Assembly (NCBI GenBank): GCA_030549335.1
Contig: CM060188.1
Coordinates: 10,478,001-10,542,000 of the forward strand
Source: Pontederia crassipes
Lineage: Eukaryota; Streptophyta; Magnoliopsida; Commelinales; Pontederiaceae
Length of the DNA: 64,000 nt
Direction: 5' to 3'
The notes under the pieces were generated by a model that saw nothing but the letters and a program-made list of their open reading frames with translations, did no database searches and was not told the DNA's origin. A program made the position numbers and the translations under genes. Positions 54,441 through 64,000 of this stretch are shown here, in pieces. Every line of letters begins with the position of its first letter. Position 1 is the stretch's first letter.

Positions 54441-54795
54441 AATCAACTTCATCATGCAAGTAGTTAATCATCTTGTAAGTAGTTAATTATCTCAAGATTA
54501 ATTAAATGGTGTGAGTTAATTACTTTTTTAATTGTTTCATGTGTAAATATGTTTGCTTAATAATTCTTGTTTGCAATAATACGAGTTAATTGTTTCATGC
54601 AATAGTGAGCAAAAATATTATGGATATTGATTACAAAAACATAGTTTCATTTCGCCATTTTACATGTCCAACTTTGTTCAAGTGTTTGTAAATTTTGTAA
54701 ATTTTATAAAAACATAGTTGCATGTGGCCATCAATTTCATCATGTTCGTGAATTTCTAATGAGAATTTGTTTGCATTTTTTAGGTAAGATTGCAT

Positions 54796-55790
54796 ATGAA
54801 CGATGTGAATAGTGTTAGTAATATGACATAATTGACAAAAGAATGGATGAATGAAGACGATATTGAACATGACAAACCTGAAGAAGACGATGTTAATTTT
54901 GTCAAAGCATATAAGTTATCGAAACCCTATGTTGAAATGTTATTTGACACAGATGAAGAAGCCTACAAATACTATAACATGTATGCTAAATTAGTGAGTT
55001 TTTCTGTGAGAAAATAAACTTTACATAAGCACAAAATTACAGGGAAGATAATCAATGTGAAGTATGTTTATTCTAAAGAAGGGCACAAGAGAATTAGACA
55101 AGGACAGACACAAGCTTTTACACAGAGAAGAGAAGTTAGGGACGACTGTCATGCTCATCTATATGTTGTTCTAAGGCAAGATGAAAAATGGGAGGTAAAA
55201 AAATTTCAAAAAGTTTGAACAAGAAGGAATTTTGTGTTGTCATGCTCTCTATATTCTGCAAAAGAAAAGTGTGAGTTTCTTGCATGAAGATTATGTACTT
55301 CATCGCTGGACACTAGATACACAAAAGCACATGCCATTTATGCTTGTCAATTCACTTCCGGTGATAGCATATCACCCATTCAAAAATTATCTTGGCAAAG
55401 TAATCTATGGAAAGTACAAACGATGAGTCTCATTTCATCTACGCATTTACAATGCAGGGCGCCAACTATAGATGATCTCATCTTGAAAATGAGTGCAATT
55501 CATGTGCCGAGTGAATCTATAGATGCAAGTGGAGCAAGCACAAGTCACTTTCAAACAACTCAATTTAGCACTACTGACTTACCACTTAGTGAACCAAGCT
55601 CCATAAACTTGTATGACTTATAATTTACGATCCACGACCCACTTTGTGTGAAGTCTATGGGAAGGCCTAAGAATGTTGCAAGGATGAAATCTGGCATGAA
55701 AATTTCCATGTCACAAAATAATTTCAGAAAGAGGAGTTGCGAGAAATGCGGAAAGCAAGGACATGACAAATGAAAGTGTCCATTATTGCA
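54796..55790 (+). pseudogene. FAR1/FHY3-like transposase relic
   Basis: The first part resembles a FAR1 DNA-binding domain (MLFDTDEEAYKYYNMYAK, then FSVRK and a HKITGKIINVKYVYSKEG segment after a stop near 55015). It passes directly to a SWIM-type zinc finger (CCHALYIL, then YVLHRWTLDT, about 55210-55320) and a zinc knuckle CEKCGKQGHDK (about 55735-55775). About 300-400 residues that should carry the DDE catalytic core between the two domains are absent. There are at least two frame changes and several stops. It is a relic of the MULE's own transposase rather than a host FRS gene, because it lies between the element's inverted ends. Confidence 0.7.
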
Positions 55791-55939
55791 AGTTCATTTA
55801 CTTTTCATTTAACAGAAGTTTAATTCATCTTCATTTACTTCTCTCTTAGGAAGTCTAATAATCGTCTTTATATTTGACAGGGTGCTGAGAATGAAGGTCA
55901 TGACTGAAGACTTATATAATATGTTGGATGTCATATGTT

Positions 55940-56430
55940 TGATGTAATATGTTGGAACCTATTTATGTTGAAACTTATTTATGTTGTAACCTATTTATGT
56001 TGAAACCTAGTTATGTTGGAATATATTTATGTTGGAACACATTTCGTTATGTTGTAACCTATTTATGTTGGACCAATTTCGTTATGTTGTTTATAATATG
56101 TTGAAAACATATTGCAAAATGTTATATGTTGAAAACATATCGCTAACTGTTATATGTTGAAAACATATCGCAAACTGTTGTATGTTGAAACATCTCACAA
56201 ACATATCATCATTGCAAGCATATAACATCTCGCAAACATATCGTCGGCGCAAGCATATAACATCTCGCAAGCATATAACTATTATATGTTAAACATATCG
56301 TCGGCGCAAGCATATAACATCTCGCAAATATATCGCAAACATATAACAAATTTTTAACATGATATCGCAAACATATAACAAATTTTTAACATATCACAAG
56401 CATATAACATCTCGCAAACATATCGCAAAT
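55940..56430. repeat. Short AT-rich repeats inside the MULE
   Basis: Interleaved repeats of TATTTATGTTG(G/T)AACC (55970-56080), TATGTTGAAAACATATCGC (56100-56190) and AGCATATAACATCTCGCAA (56220-56420). These look like slippage-derived arrays. Confidence 0.7.
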
Positions 56431-56665
56431 TATTAACTAAACATGATTACATACAAGTTCATTACAAACTGCTATCACTACATAAAGAGAAGAAGGAAAC
56501 TAATGATTACAAACCTTACAACTAAAGAAAGTTTATTTTAACTAATACAAATGATATTATCATTCCAAGAAGTAAATACATGATTTTATCTCTCCTTGCA
56601 ACATCTTCATAGGCGATAATTTTATTGAGCAATCCTATTAAAATGATCATATATTTATCCAATCT

Positions 56666-56961
56666 TCATTTTTGAACTTTTTCATCATCATTTAGCAAGC
56701 TTCTTAAAATATTCTTATGCCGATTATCCATAGTTGGATCGAACCACTGAAAAAGATTACAATCTTCGTGTGGGGGCTTACCCTGTAAGAACATTATACA
56801 CAAAATGAACATCAGACGATGAAACAGAAAATGAAGACCAAAATACATTACTTATTGGCAATGAAAATGTTTACTCGATAATGAGAGCACCTCCAAAATT
56901 GTCTCCTGGGATTAATATTTGTTCATGAAGTTTGTAATATTGCCTTATCACCATATGCACA
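56666..56961 (-). pseudogene. GRF-type zinc-finger gene relic inside the MULE
   Basis: Minus strand. A first exon ends at 56875 with NPRRQFWRCSHYR; a short intron (56874-56783, GT-AG) separates it from GKPPHEDCNLFQWFDPTMDN. Together these show the C..(R)RF..C..Y...C.(F)FQW.D pattern of GRF zinc fingers. Upstream, CAYGDKAILQTS is followed by a stop where the family normally has Trp. It points opposite to the FAR1-like relic. The function of such transposon-borne GRF proteins is unknown to me. Confidence 0.6.
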
Positions 56962-57189
56962 AAAAGGAATATTTAATTGACGTGATATGAAAGAGGGAGA
57001 AGATGACATGCCTGACCTGTGAAACAAGAAGACATGCATGCATACATGAACATGATGAAGTAACATGAAACAAATAAGTATAATTGAAATTTAGTTAAAC
57101 AACATAATTAAGTACAATTGCAGTTCAGTTAAACAATATAATTAAGTACAATTTACGATCAACATAGTTTGATCTAGATGCGACTTTGA

Positions 57190-58202
57190 AAGATATCGTG
57201 AGGGCGTGGCGGGGGTGTGCGAGAATGACAGGGCGTGCGGGGGCGGAGTGCGATCGTGGTCGTGCGACTACGGAAGGGCAGGTTGCGGCCAGGGTGCGGG
57301 CGGGGTTGGCGTGCGGCAGGGTCGTGCGTGCGGGCGTTGTCATGCGAGCGCAGCAGGGCGGCCGACGGCGTGTGGGCGACGGCGGGGGCGTCCGTGCGTG
57401 CGACGGCGTGCGTGCGTGCGGCGGCGTGCGACGAAGGGCGGCGGTGGGGGCGTGCGTGCGACAGGGCGACTGGCGGCGGGCGGGCGGGATTGTGCGTGCA
57501 CGGCAGCCAGGCGGGGGCGTGCGTACGCGGACCAGATTTGTCGACGAAGACAAAGGTCGGCCCGACATAAAAATCGGCAAAAGTACAAATGACATACTGG
57601 GGTAAAGTACCTTAGGTCGTAGATCTGGCCGACGGTCGAAGTTCGACGGATCTGGTCGAAGTCGCGCGGATCTGGTCATTCGGCGGTCGAAGTCGTGCGG
57701 ATCTGGTCGGCCGGCGGTCGATGTCGCGCAGATCTACTCGCCGGCGATCGAAGTCGTATGGATATGGTCGGTCGGCAGTCGAAGTCGCGCAGATCTACTC
57801 GTCGGTGGTCGAAGTCGCGCAGATCTACTCGTCGGCGGTCGAAGTCGCACGGATCTGGTCGGCCGGCGGTCGAAGTCGCGCAAATCTACTCGCGGTCGGT
57901 CATGGTCGACCGGCATTCAAAGTCGCGCAGATCTACTCATGGCCGGTCGTGGTCGCGCGGACGTCGTCGGGGAAGTCGTCGGCGCGCGTCTTCGAGCGAG
58001 AGAGGTGAGAAAGAGGGAGAAAGAACGGTGACAAAAGGAAAGTAAAAGGCGAAAATTTTGACAGCAACCACCATTTTAACCTCGGCCGAAAACCAGTTCA
58101 CGCGAAACATCGGTTCACACGAAATTTCCGGACCGAAACATTCGGTTCAGACGAAAAATCGGAATCTCCATATGCGCCCGTCCAGTCCCCCCCATTTTTT
58201 CC
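57190..58202 (-). repeat. Right terminal inverted repeat of the MULE
   Basis: Reverse complement of the left end, with the same 30-bp tandem units (57640-57960) and a GC-rich block (57190-57540). The long open frames across it follow from the lack of AT-rich stop codons in this block and are not taken as genes. Confidence 0.75.
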
Positions 58203-59289
58203 TTTCCTCAACTGAGGTCACTTGGCAATTGCTCCGGATTAGACCACCCACAAAATAGCAGTACCGGCTCCTTCTAGTGATCCCTCCCAAGTCAAAAGGC
58301 AAGTGCAAAGCCCTCTTGTGCCTTCCTTTGTTGGTGATCTTTACCTCTGCCTCCGGCTTTGGAGTTTTCTGAAAATCTGCCTCAAAGAGCATCCAACATT
58401 CCTATTCCTTATTTGCAGGTTGGACTGCAGCAACCAACGTGCTCTCTTGAGATTCACTTGGGTTGGGGTGCAGTGAACCAGATAGACTCAGCAATTGCCT
58501 GCTTAATCACTGAACTGAATTGATAAATACAATGATGAATAAATACTCTGAAACCTGCCCCGAGTACTAATGAAATATCAAGCTTATATGAGTTATTAAG
58601 AAGATAAATACAGTGATGAATATATTTCTAATAGGTTAAGCTTTTACCATAATGGCTAGTATGTTGATGAATAGAATTGGCAGCAAATTTAACACGAATT
58701 ATAAGATAAAGATATATCAGGGTCCTTTCAGGTACCAGTCAGTATACTCTTATTTGAGGAAATATATGAAGCAGTGACTGATTCATGGTCCTAACAGAAG
58801 ATATTGTACAAAGTGCTCTAAATATTGGCTCTCAAGGATCCAATTATGTGGTGCATACGGAAAAATTAATGGTCAAAGTGCTGGAGTTCATTTCCAATAT
58901 TTATATATTTTCCTCTTTTCCTTTGTTTCCTTTCACAAATCGTATTGTCGTTGACACATTGGCATGCATTAGGAATCATGTCTGCCCAAGAAATTATTAC
59001 GCCTGCAGTTTGATAATTGTAGCAATGACACCTGAGGTAACAGGAATTCGAAACAAAAGACTGATTAAGAAGAAGACAACTGCATTTGTCAAGGTCCATC
59101 AGTTGTATAACAACAGATCTTTCAAGGGGGGTTGCTTTGAGGAATGAGGAGATAGAAAAAAAAAAGAATCTAAGCTTTATGAGTTGGCCTTTCTCTGAAA
59201 AGCTCCTATGAGATGTCAACCTGTCAATGAAGATGGTGAGGGAGTTAGACAGACTTCGAATTGAGGAACAAGAGAGTTAATTTGAACTA
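58203..59289. other. Intergenic DNA, no gene recognised
   Basis: Mixed-composition sequence. Short open frames at 58785-59147 and on the opposite strand have no domain I recognise. Confidence 0.4.
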
Positions 59290-59815
59290 CTAACCATGTA
59301 ACATACTAAAAAAAGCCCCACCGATCCAAAAAAATTATTGGATCCGAAAAAATCGAAATAAAAAAAATTTAGAGATTCGAATATGATTTAGGATGATTTT
59401 TTTATGAACTAAAATTCATCCGTTAAGATTAGAATCCATATGAAAAAATCTTAAGGCACGTGGAGTTCATTTTTTATTTATATAATTAATTGATAAGTTA
59501 TCTATTTTTTTATTATAAATATAATATTTTTTTATAAAGTTTCATACTTTTCTATCACATTATTCAACTTTAATTTCATAATTTTAAAATTTTAGTAGTA
59601 TATTTTATATTTAATATAAAATTAAACACTTTTATGTTATTTTTATTTATTATATTTTTAAAATATAATTATACAAAAGTATGGTCCCAAAAAACTATTA
59701 GTAAAAAGCGATCTGCTAGAGGGTACATATAATTTTAGGGTGATTTTTAATTTAAAAAATAACGGATAATTTTTTTGGACAAAAAATTTGACCCAACAAA
59801 ACTACTTTCACCCGA
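59290..59815. repeat. AT-rich dispersed repeat, copy 2
   Basis: Inverted relative to copy 1 at 32337-32871, with which it shares several hundred bases (for example TTTTAGTAGTATATTTTATA). Ends rich in GATCC/TCGAA words lie near 59320 and 59800. Non-coding. Confidence 0.55.
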
Positions 59816-61379
59816 TAAAATACCACAACATAAACTTTCTTTTTATGCTCGGTGAAATATTTGTTGATTCTGTGAATTTTATTTCCTTGAGAAGTTTTAG
59901 CAATTTGTATATCTTTGATTTAATTTTATTTCTTACTATAATTTTGTCCTAAAACAATTCAAGTTCTGCTGTCTAAAATTTGAGAACTCTTTAAAAGCAA
60001 GTGGAAGAGCACATTAAACATAATTAACTTGTTGCAAGTTGCAACACCTACTTGACATGCAGACTATAATATTTAGGTTACAACATGACCATATTTTTTA
60101 TCAGCCATCTGCTCTTTTTCTTCTTTTCTAACTATATTTATTTTCAGTACCAATCCAATCATCATGTTCCTTTAATTTACTTGTATTATATGTCTTCTGT
60201 CCAGTTGGATACATCTTTTAGCAACTTCAACAAGGATAATACTGACTTTTTCAAATGGAATTCCTAATGATAATTAATCTTATATAAAGAGTCTACAATT
60301 ATAGTCTTCTCTATTTTCTTCCTCACACAATTTTCTTCATTTTCATGATTAGTTTGTTTGAATCGGGGAGCATAAAGGCAACAACTATTTTTTTATGTAA
60401 ATTGATGGGAGCTCTATATCTGTATTAGGTATAGATGATTTAATTTATTCCAAAAACGAATCCCTAGTTGATTATCATGGTTGATCTAAGATATGTTATA
60501 TTATGTTTGATGATCATCTTGATATCAATTTATGCAAAATATGCTAAAAACAAAAAAAAAAGAGACATAAATGCTTGATTTATTATTTGATGGATGATAT
60601 AGTTTAAACTAAAGAATTATGTTTATATCACTCGTCAAAGTTAAAGTAGAAAGTAAAATTTTATACTTGTGTAGCTTTTTTAGAACATAATCTTACACCT
60701 GAGAGCAAAATTTCACCTAAAATCTTACATCTTCTGTAACTTTATGTATGTGCTTAATAACTAAGAACAAGATCGCGCACTTAAAATAATATGTTTCTAG
60801 AATGACTGGTAAGGCTTGATGTGACATGGAGTCTATGATAGATATTGAGTTCAAAAGTACCATGTGATAAATATTGCAAAGTAAATTGAATATTTTAAGA
60901 TGATAGAGAAAGAAAAATTACGTCTAAAAAATTATATAGTGTCCCCCCCAAAAAATTATAAGATGACGAAAATAATATATAAATGTTAAGAATAAAGATA
61001 CATATGGAAGGGTGACCTTATGCTATGATGCCATAATGATGGATGTAATATTCTGGATGTTCTTGTTAATGTATAATAATGAATTCTTTTATGCTCATCA
61101 ATTCATCATCATTAGAATATATATATATATATATATATCTTTTATAATAAATAATAGTGAAAATTCAGCTATATTTTCATATATTGAATATTAATAACAT
61201 TTAGTAAAACTATTTAAGAATTTACATTGCATGATAATTATTATATTTAAATAAATATTCTTTTATGCTTACTTTGGCTGTTATATTTTTATTATAATAA
61301 ATTAATGGACGGAGGTGGGTACCATTTCGAGGGTATTACATCTACTTTTATAATAAAGTTAAAATTGTTCCAAATTCGC
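59816..61379. other. AT-rich intergenic DNA upstream of the ankyrin gene
   Basis: No gene seen. A TA microsatellite lies at about 61110-61138. Confidence 0.4.
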
Positions 61380-61569
61380 CTCTCTCTCTCTCTCTCTCTC
61401 TCCCCCCTTCCTCGCTCTCCCCCTCTTTGCTTCTTCTTAACCTGCTCCACATGGCTGTCTTCTCTCTATCCTGCTCTCCCTCTCACTTCTAGTTCCCTCT
61501 TACAAATTACAACTACCACCGGCAACAAGGAACGCTAAGCTTTCGACCGGACCGAATAAAACGAGACAG
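61380..61569 (+). promoter_or_regulatory. Leader of the ITN1-like gene
   Basis: A CT microsatellite (61380-61404) and a pyrimidine-rich stretch precede the proposed start codon, as in many plant leaders. An ATG at 61450 in this stretch could precede the main start if it is transcribed. Confidence 0.4.
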
Positions 61570-64000
61570 ATGGATAAAGGTGTCAGCTTTAACTTCTTAA
61601 CCTTCTAAAAAATTGATCTTTTTTGGTTCCTTACGCTTATGAATTCATTCTTATTGCAGGCGGAGGCGAGGAGAAGGACATGGAATCGGCATCCGGGGAC
61701 CCGCCGACGCCACCGTCGTCCAAGGCGGCCCTGCTGCTGTCTGGCTCCAGCAAGCGCCTCGACCAGGCGGCGGGGGCGTCGCCGTCAGCCTCGCAGACGT
61801 CGACTCCGAGGGCGGGCGCCTCGGTCACCCCGGCGCTCGTCCTGTCTAACTCCGGAAAGCGGCTGACTGAGCCGGCCTCCCCGTCCTTGGTGCTGTCGAA
61901 CTCCGGCAAGAGGATGGACCAGTCGGCGACGAAGAAGAAGTATGTGAAGCAGGTGACCGGGCGGCACAACGACACGGAACTCCACCTCGCGGCGCAGCGG
62001 GGAGACCTCGACGGCGTGCGGCAGATCCTAGGAGAGATTGACGCGCAGATGACGGGAACTCCCGGTGGTGCGGAGTTCGACGCGGAGGTCGCTGAGATCC
62101 GGGCGGCAGTCGTGAATGAAGTCAACGAGGTCGACGAGACGGCGTTGTTCATCGCTGCCGAGAAGGGCTTCCTGGACGTGGTGGTGGAGCTGCTCAAGTA
62201 CTCCGATCGGGAGAGCCTTGCAAGGAAGAACAAGTCCTCATTCGATCCTCTCCATGTGGCCACGAGAGAAGGTCATCGAGGTGAGCGGAAGCCATTGAAT
62301 TGCTCTTCGTAATGTTCTCATAAAAATTCCGCCTTTTGCAAATTTTCTCTATTGCACTGGCTTAGAACAATAACAATAAGCAAGTTCTGGTAGTACAACA
62401 AAAGGTACAACTTTGGAAGCAAACTTGCCGACAAGGACCAGATGTTCCTGTAAACTTTGAGATTAATCAGAAACAGTCGAAGTATAAATCTTGTGGCTTT
62501 GTCGTGGGATGGGTAATTCAGAGATGTAAAAACATATATGTCCTCATGTTGTAGCATCCCATGATTCACACTTTTATCTGAAAGTACATCGTTTCTTTGG
62601 GTTTTGTCTTCTATTTGTTATAAATTGAATTCCTGCATCTTCTATCTGCACCTCCTTGACATTCATTGCTGTTTCTTTTTGCTTCATCTGTCTAGTCTTT
62701 TTTATGGGGACTGTCTCTTACTGTAATCTTTTAAATTTTAGGGTAGCATTGGGGTACCTTACTAGTAAGTTTACCTAGCTTTCCTCTTTAGTTCTGCAGT
62801 ACTGAATTTCTCTTTGATTGCTTTTAAAGTTGTACTTGAGGAATCTCAAAGAACTTCATTGAATGTTTAGATTGATATGCTTTAGGAATCACGAGTTTAA
62901 AAAGGTAAATGTGTTTCAAAATCTAATTACTCCCTCTGATACTAGATTAGTACAACAGAAACATCAATTCTTTAGTTGTTTCCGGGAGTTTCTTTTTTAT
63001 CAAGAATAAGTATAATAGAGAAATTACAGTAGCACATCACGATGTTATCGCGCATAATCACCAATTAAAGCTCAGGACACAACCAAGAACCATCTATTTT
63101 AGTGTGATGTTGGCAGCATATTCCTCTCAAGTTTTTTGTTGTATGTGGAAAATATTCAGGAAGTTCACTAATTATTAGTCGTATACAGCAATAATCCAGG
63201 TACTTTTGGATCATGACCCAACCCTTGTCAAGACATTTGGTCAATCAAATGCAACTCCCCTTATCACTGCAACAATAAGAGGTCACACTGAAATTGTCAA
63301 CCTATTGCTTGACCGAGATTCAAGCTTGATTGAGCTAACAAAGAACAATGGAAAAAATGCTCTTCATTTTGCCGCACGGCAAGGGCATGTAGAAATTGTA
63401 AGAGCATTGCTTGCAAAAGATCCACAGCTTGCCAGAAGAACTGATAAAAAGGGCCAAACTGCTTTGCACATGGCAGTCAAAGGAACAAACTGTGATGTGG
63501 TTAAAGCACTCGTGGAGGCTGATCCAGCCATTGTAATGCTTCCGGATAGAGCGGGAAACACGGCTTTACACATAGCAACAAGGAAAAAAAGAGCAGAGGT
63601 ATCATTCTTGAGCTCTTCTGTGATTATCATTTTACTGTATTTTTACTACTATCTCTGGATGAATTACAGTTCATTCGCTGGTTTCATTTTTGCTCGGTGA
63701 ATATTAGTCAAATTTGTTTATTTTCTTCTTTCTACTTTGTGATGTCCTATGTCAATGATGGATGTTCAGTCCCAGATATGATCTTAAAATCATTGTTCTT
63801 TTATATTGACAATTTGTAAAGGTCATTATGGGCATGAACCAGTTTCAAACTCTATGGAATCATATTCTTTCTCAGTATATTTTGAAATTTTCACTTTTGC
63901 AGATAGTAAATTTTCTGCTCCTCCTGCCGGATACACATGTGAATGCTCTGACAAGAGATCATAAAACTGCATTCGATATTGCTGAAGGGCTGCCGCTATC
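61570..64000 (+). CDS. ITN1: ITN1-like ankyrin-repeat membrane protein, 5' part
   Basis: Plant ankyrin protein of the ITN1 type; the Arabidopsis member is a plasma-membrane protein affecting salt tolerance and ABA-linked ROS. Exons: 61570-61579, 61660-62280, 63189-63598, and 63903 to beyond the window (379 residues visible). A 10-base first coding exon (ATGGATAAAG) joins in frame to give MDKGGGEEKDMES; without that splice, translation would start at the Met at 61680. Identifying stretches are KKYVKQVTGRHNDTELHLAA, then repeats such as NALHFAARQGHVEIV and GQTALHMAVKG, and TRDHKTAFDIAEGLPL at the edge. The C-terminal PGG membrane domain lies outside the window. The N-terminal LVLSNSGKR motif occurs three times where I recall one. 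Exon 2 is very GC-rich, unlike the later exons. Confidence 0.92.

Larger units (their letters stand above)
53298..58202. mobile_element. FAR1-type Mutator-like element (MULE) with long inverted ends
   Basis: The first 900 bp or so match the reverse complement of the last 1 kb, including GGTTAAAATGGTGGTTGC, CTCTTTCTCACCTCTCTCG and CCAGTATGTCAT. Between them lie relics of a FAR1/FHY3-like transposase (plus strand) and a GRF zinc-finger gene (minus strand), plus AT-rich repeats. The catalytic DDE region of the transposase is missing, so the copy is non-autonomous. The outermost bases GGGATAAAATGGGG and AGGAAAAAATGGGG are approximate ends; no 9-bp target duplication was found. Jittery-like/FAR1 MULEs are the closest family I know. 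Confidence 0.8.

Noticed and set aside
57186-57605. Long GC-rich open frames in several phases
   Set aside because: They lie in the GC-rich right inverted end of the MULE, are open in several frames at once, and are rich in Arg, Gly and Cys with no domain. This is a composition artefact.
53289-58212. A 9-bp target duplication around the MULE
   Set aside because: The 9-mers next to the proposed ends do not match, so no duplication is claimed and the exact ends stay approximate.

Overview
This window is plant nuclear DNA. It has spliced genes with GT-AG introns and plant-specific families: an ER-type Ca-ATPase, a CrRLK1L receptor kinase, an ITN1-type ankyrin protein and a plant ELKS/CAST-like coiled-coil protein. 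Between and inside the genes lie plant-type transposons. GC-rich first exons in two genes beside AT-rich introns and intergenic DNA lean towards a monocot, but the species cannot be named from sequence alone.

Layout. 1-799 is the end of a CACTA transposon that continues left of the window. 3082-8554 (+) is an intact-looking eight-exon ECA1-type calcium pump (1061 aa). 8843-19795 is repeat-rich: two hAT-type MITEs flank an 8.9 kb Ty3/gypsy (Tekay/Del-like) fossil with both LTRs and a 5-bp target duplication. A solo LTR on the minus strand follows at 19796-22037. 24993-22504 (-) is an intronless HERK1-type receptor kinase. 25.7-34.1 kb is AT-rich intergenic DNA with several MITE-like elements. 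34345-51913 (+) is an 18-exon gene of 666 codons for an ELKS/Rab6-interacting/CAST-like protein. Its introns hold six Au-type SINE copies, at least three tiny LINE-tail insertions, a 5'-truncated L1-type LINE and a small gag-protease LTR element nested in that LINE. 53298-58202 is a FAR1-type Mutator-like element with inverted ends of about 0.9-1 kb. 61570 to the window end (+) is the 5' part of an ITN1-like ankyrin gene.

The four host genes are unrelated in function: ER calcium and manganese loading, cell-surface wall or growth sensing, a coiled-coil protein of unknown role, and an ankyrin protein linked in Arabidopsis to salt and ABA responses. They do not form an operon or cluster. Most of the unusual content is transposon biology: nested insertions, extremely short LINE-tail insertions with perfect target duplications, degenerate palindrome arrays inside LTRs, and a Mutator-like element carrying a FAR1-like relic and a GRF zinc-finger relic on opposite strands.

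All exon limits were worked out by hand from splice signals, reading frame and remembered homologues. No alignment or transcript evidence was available.
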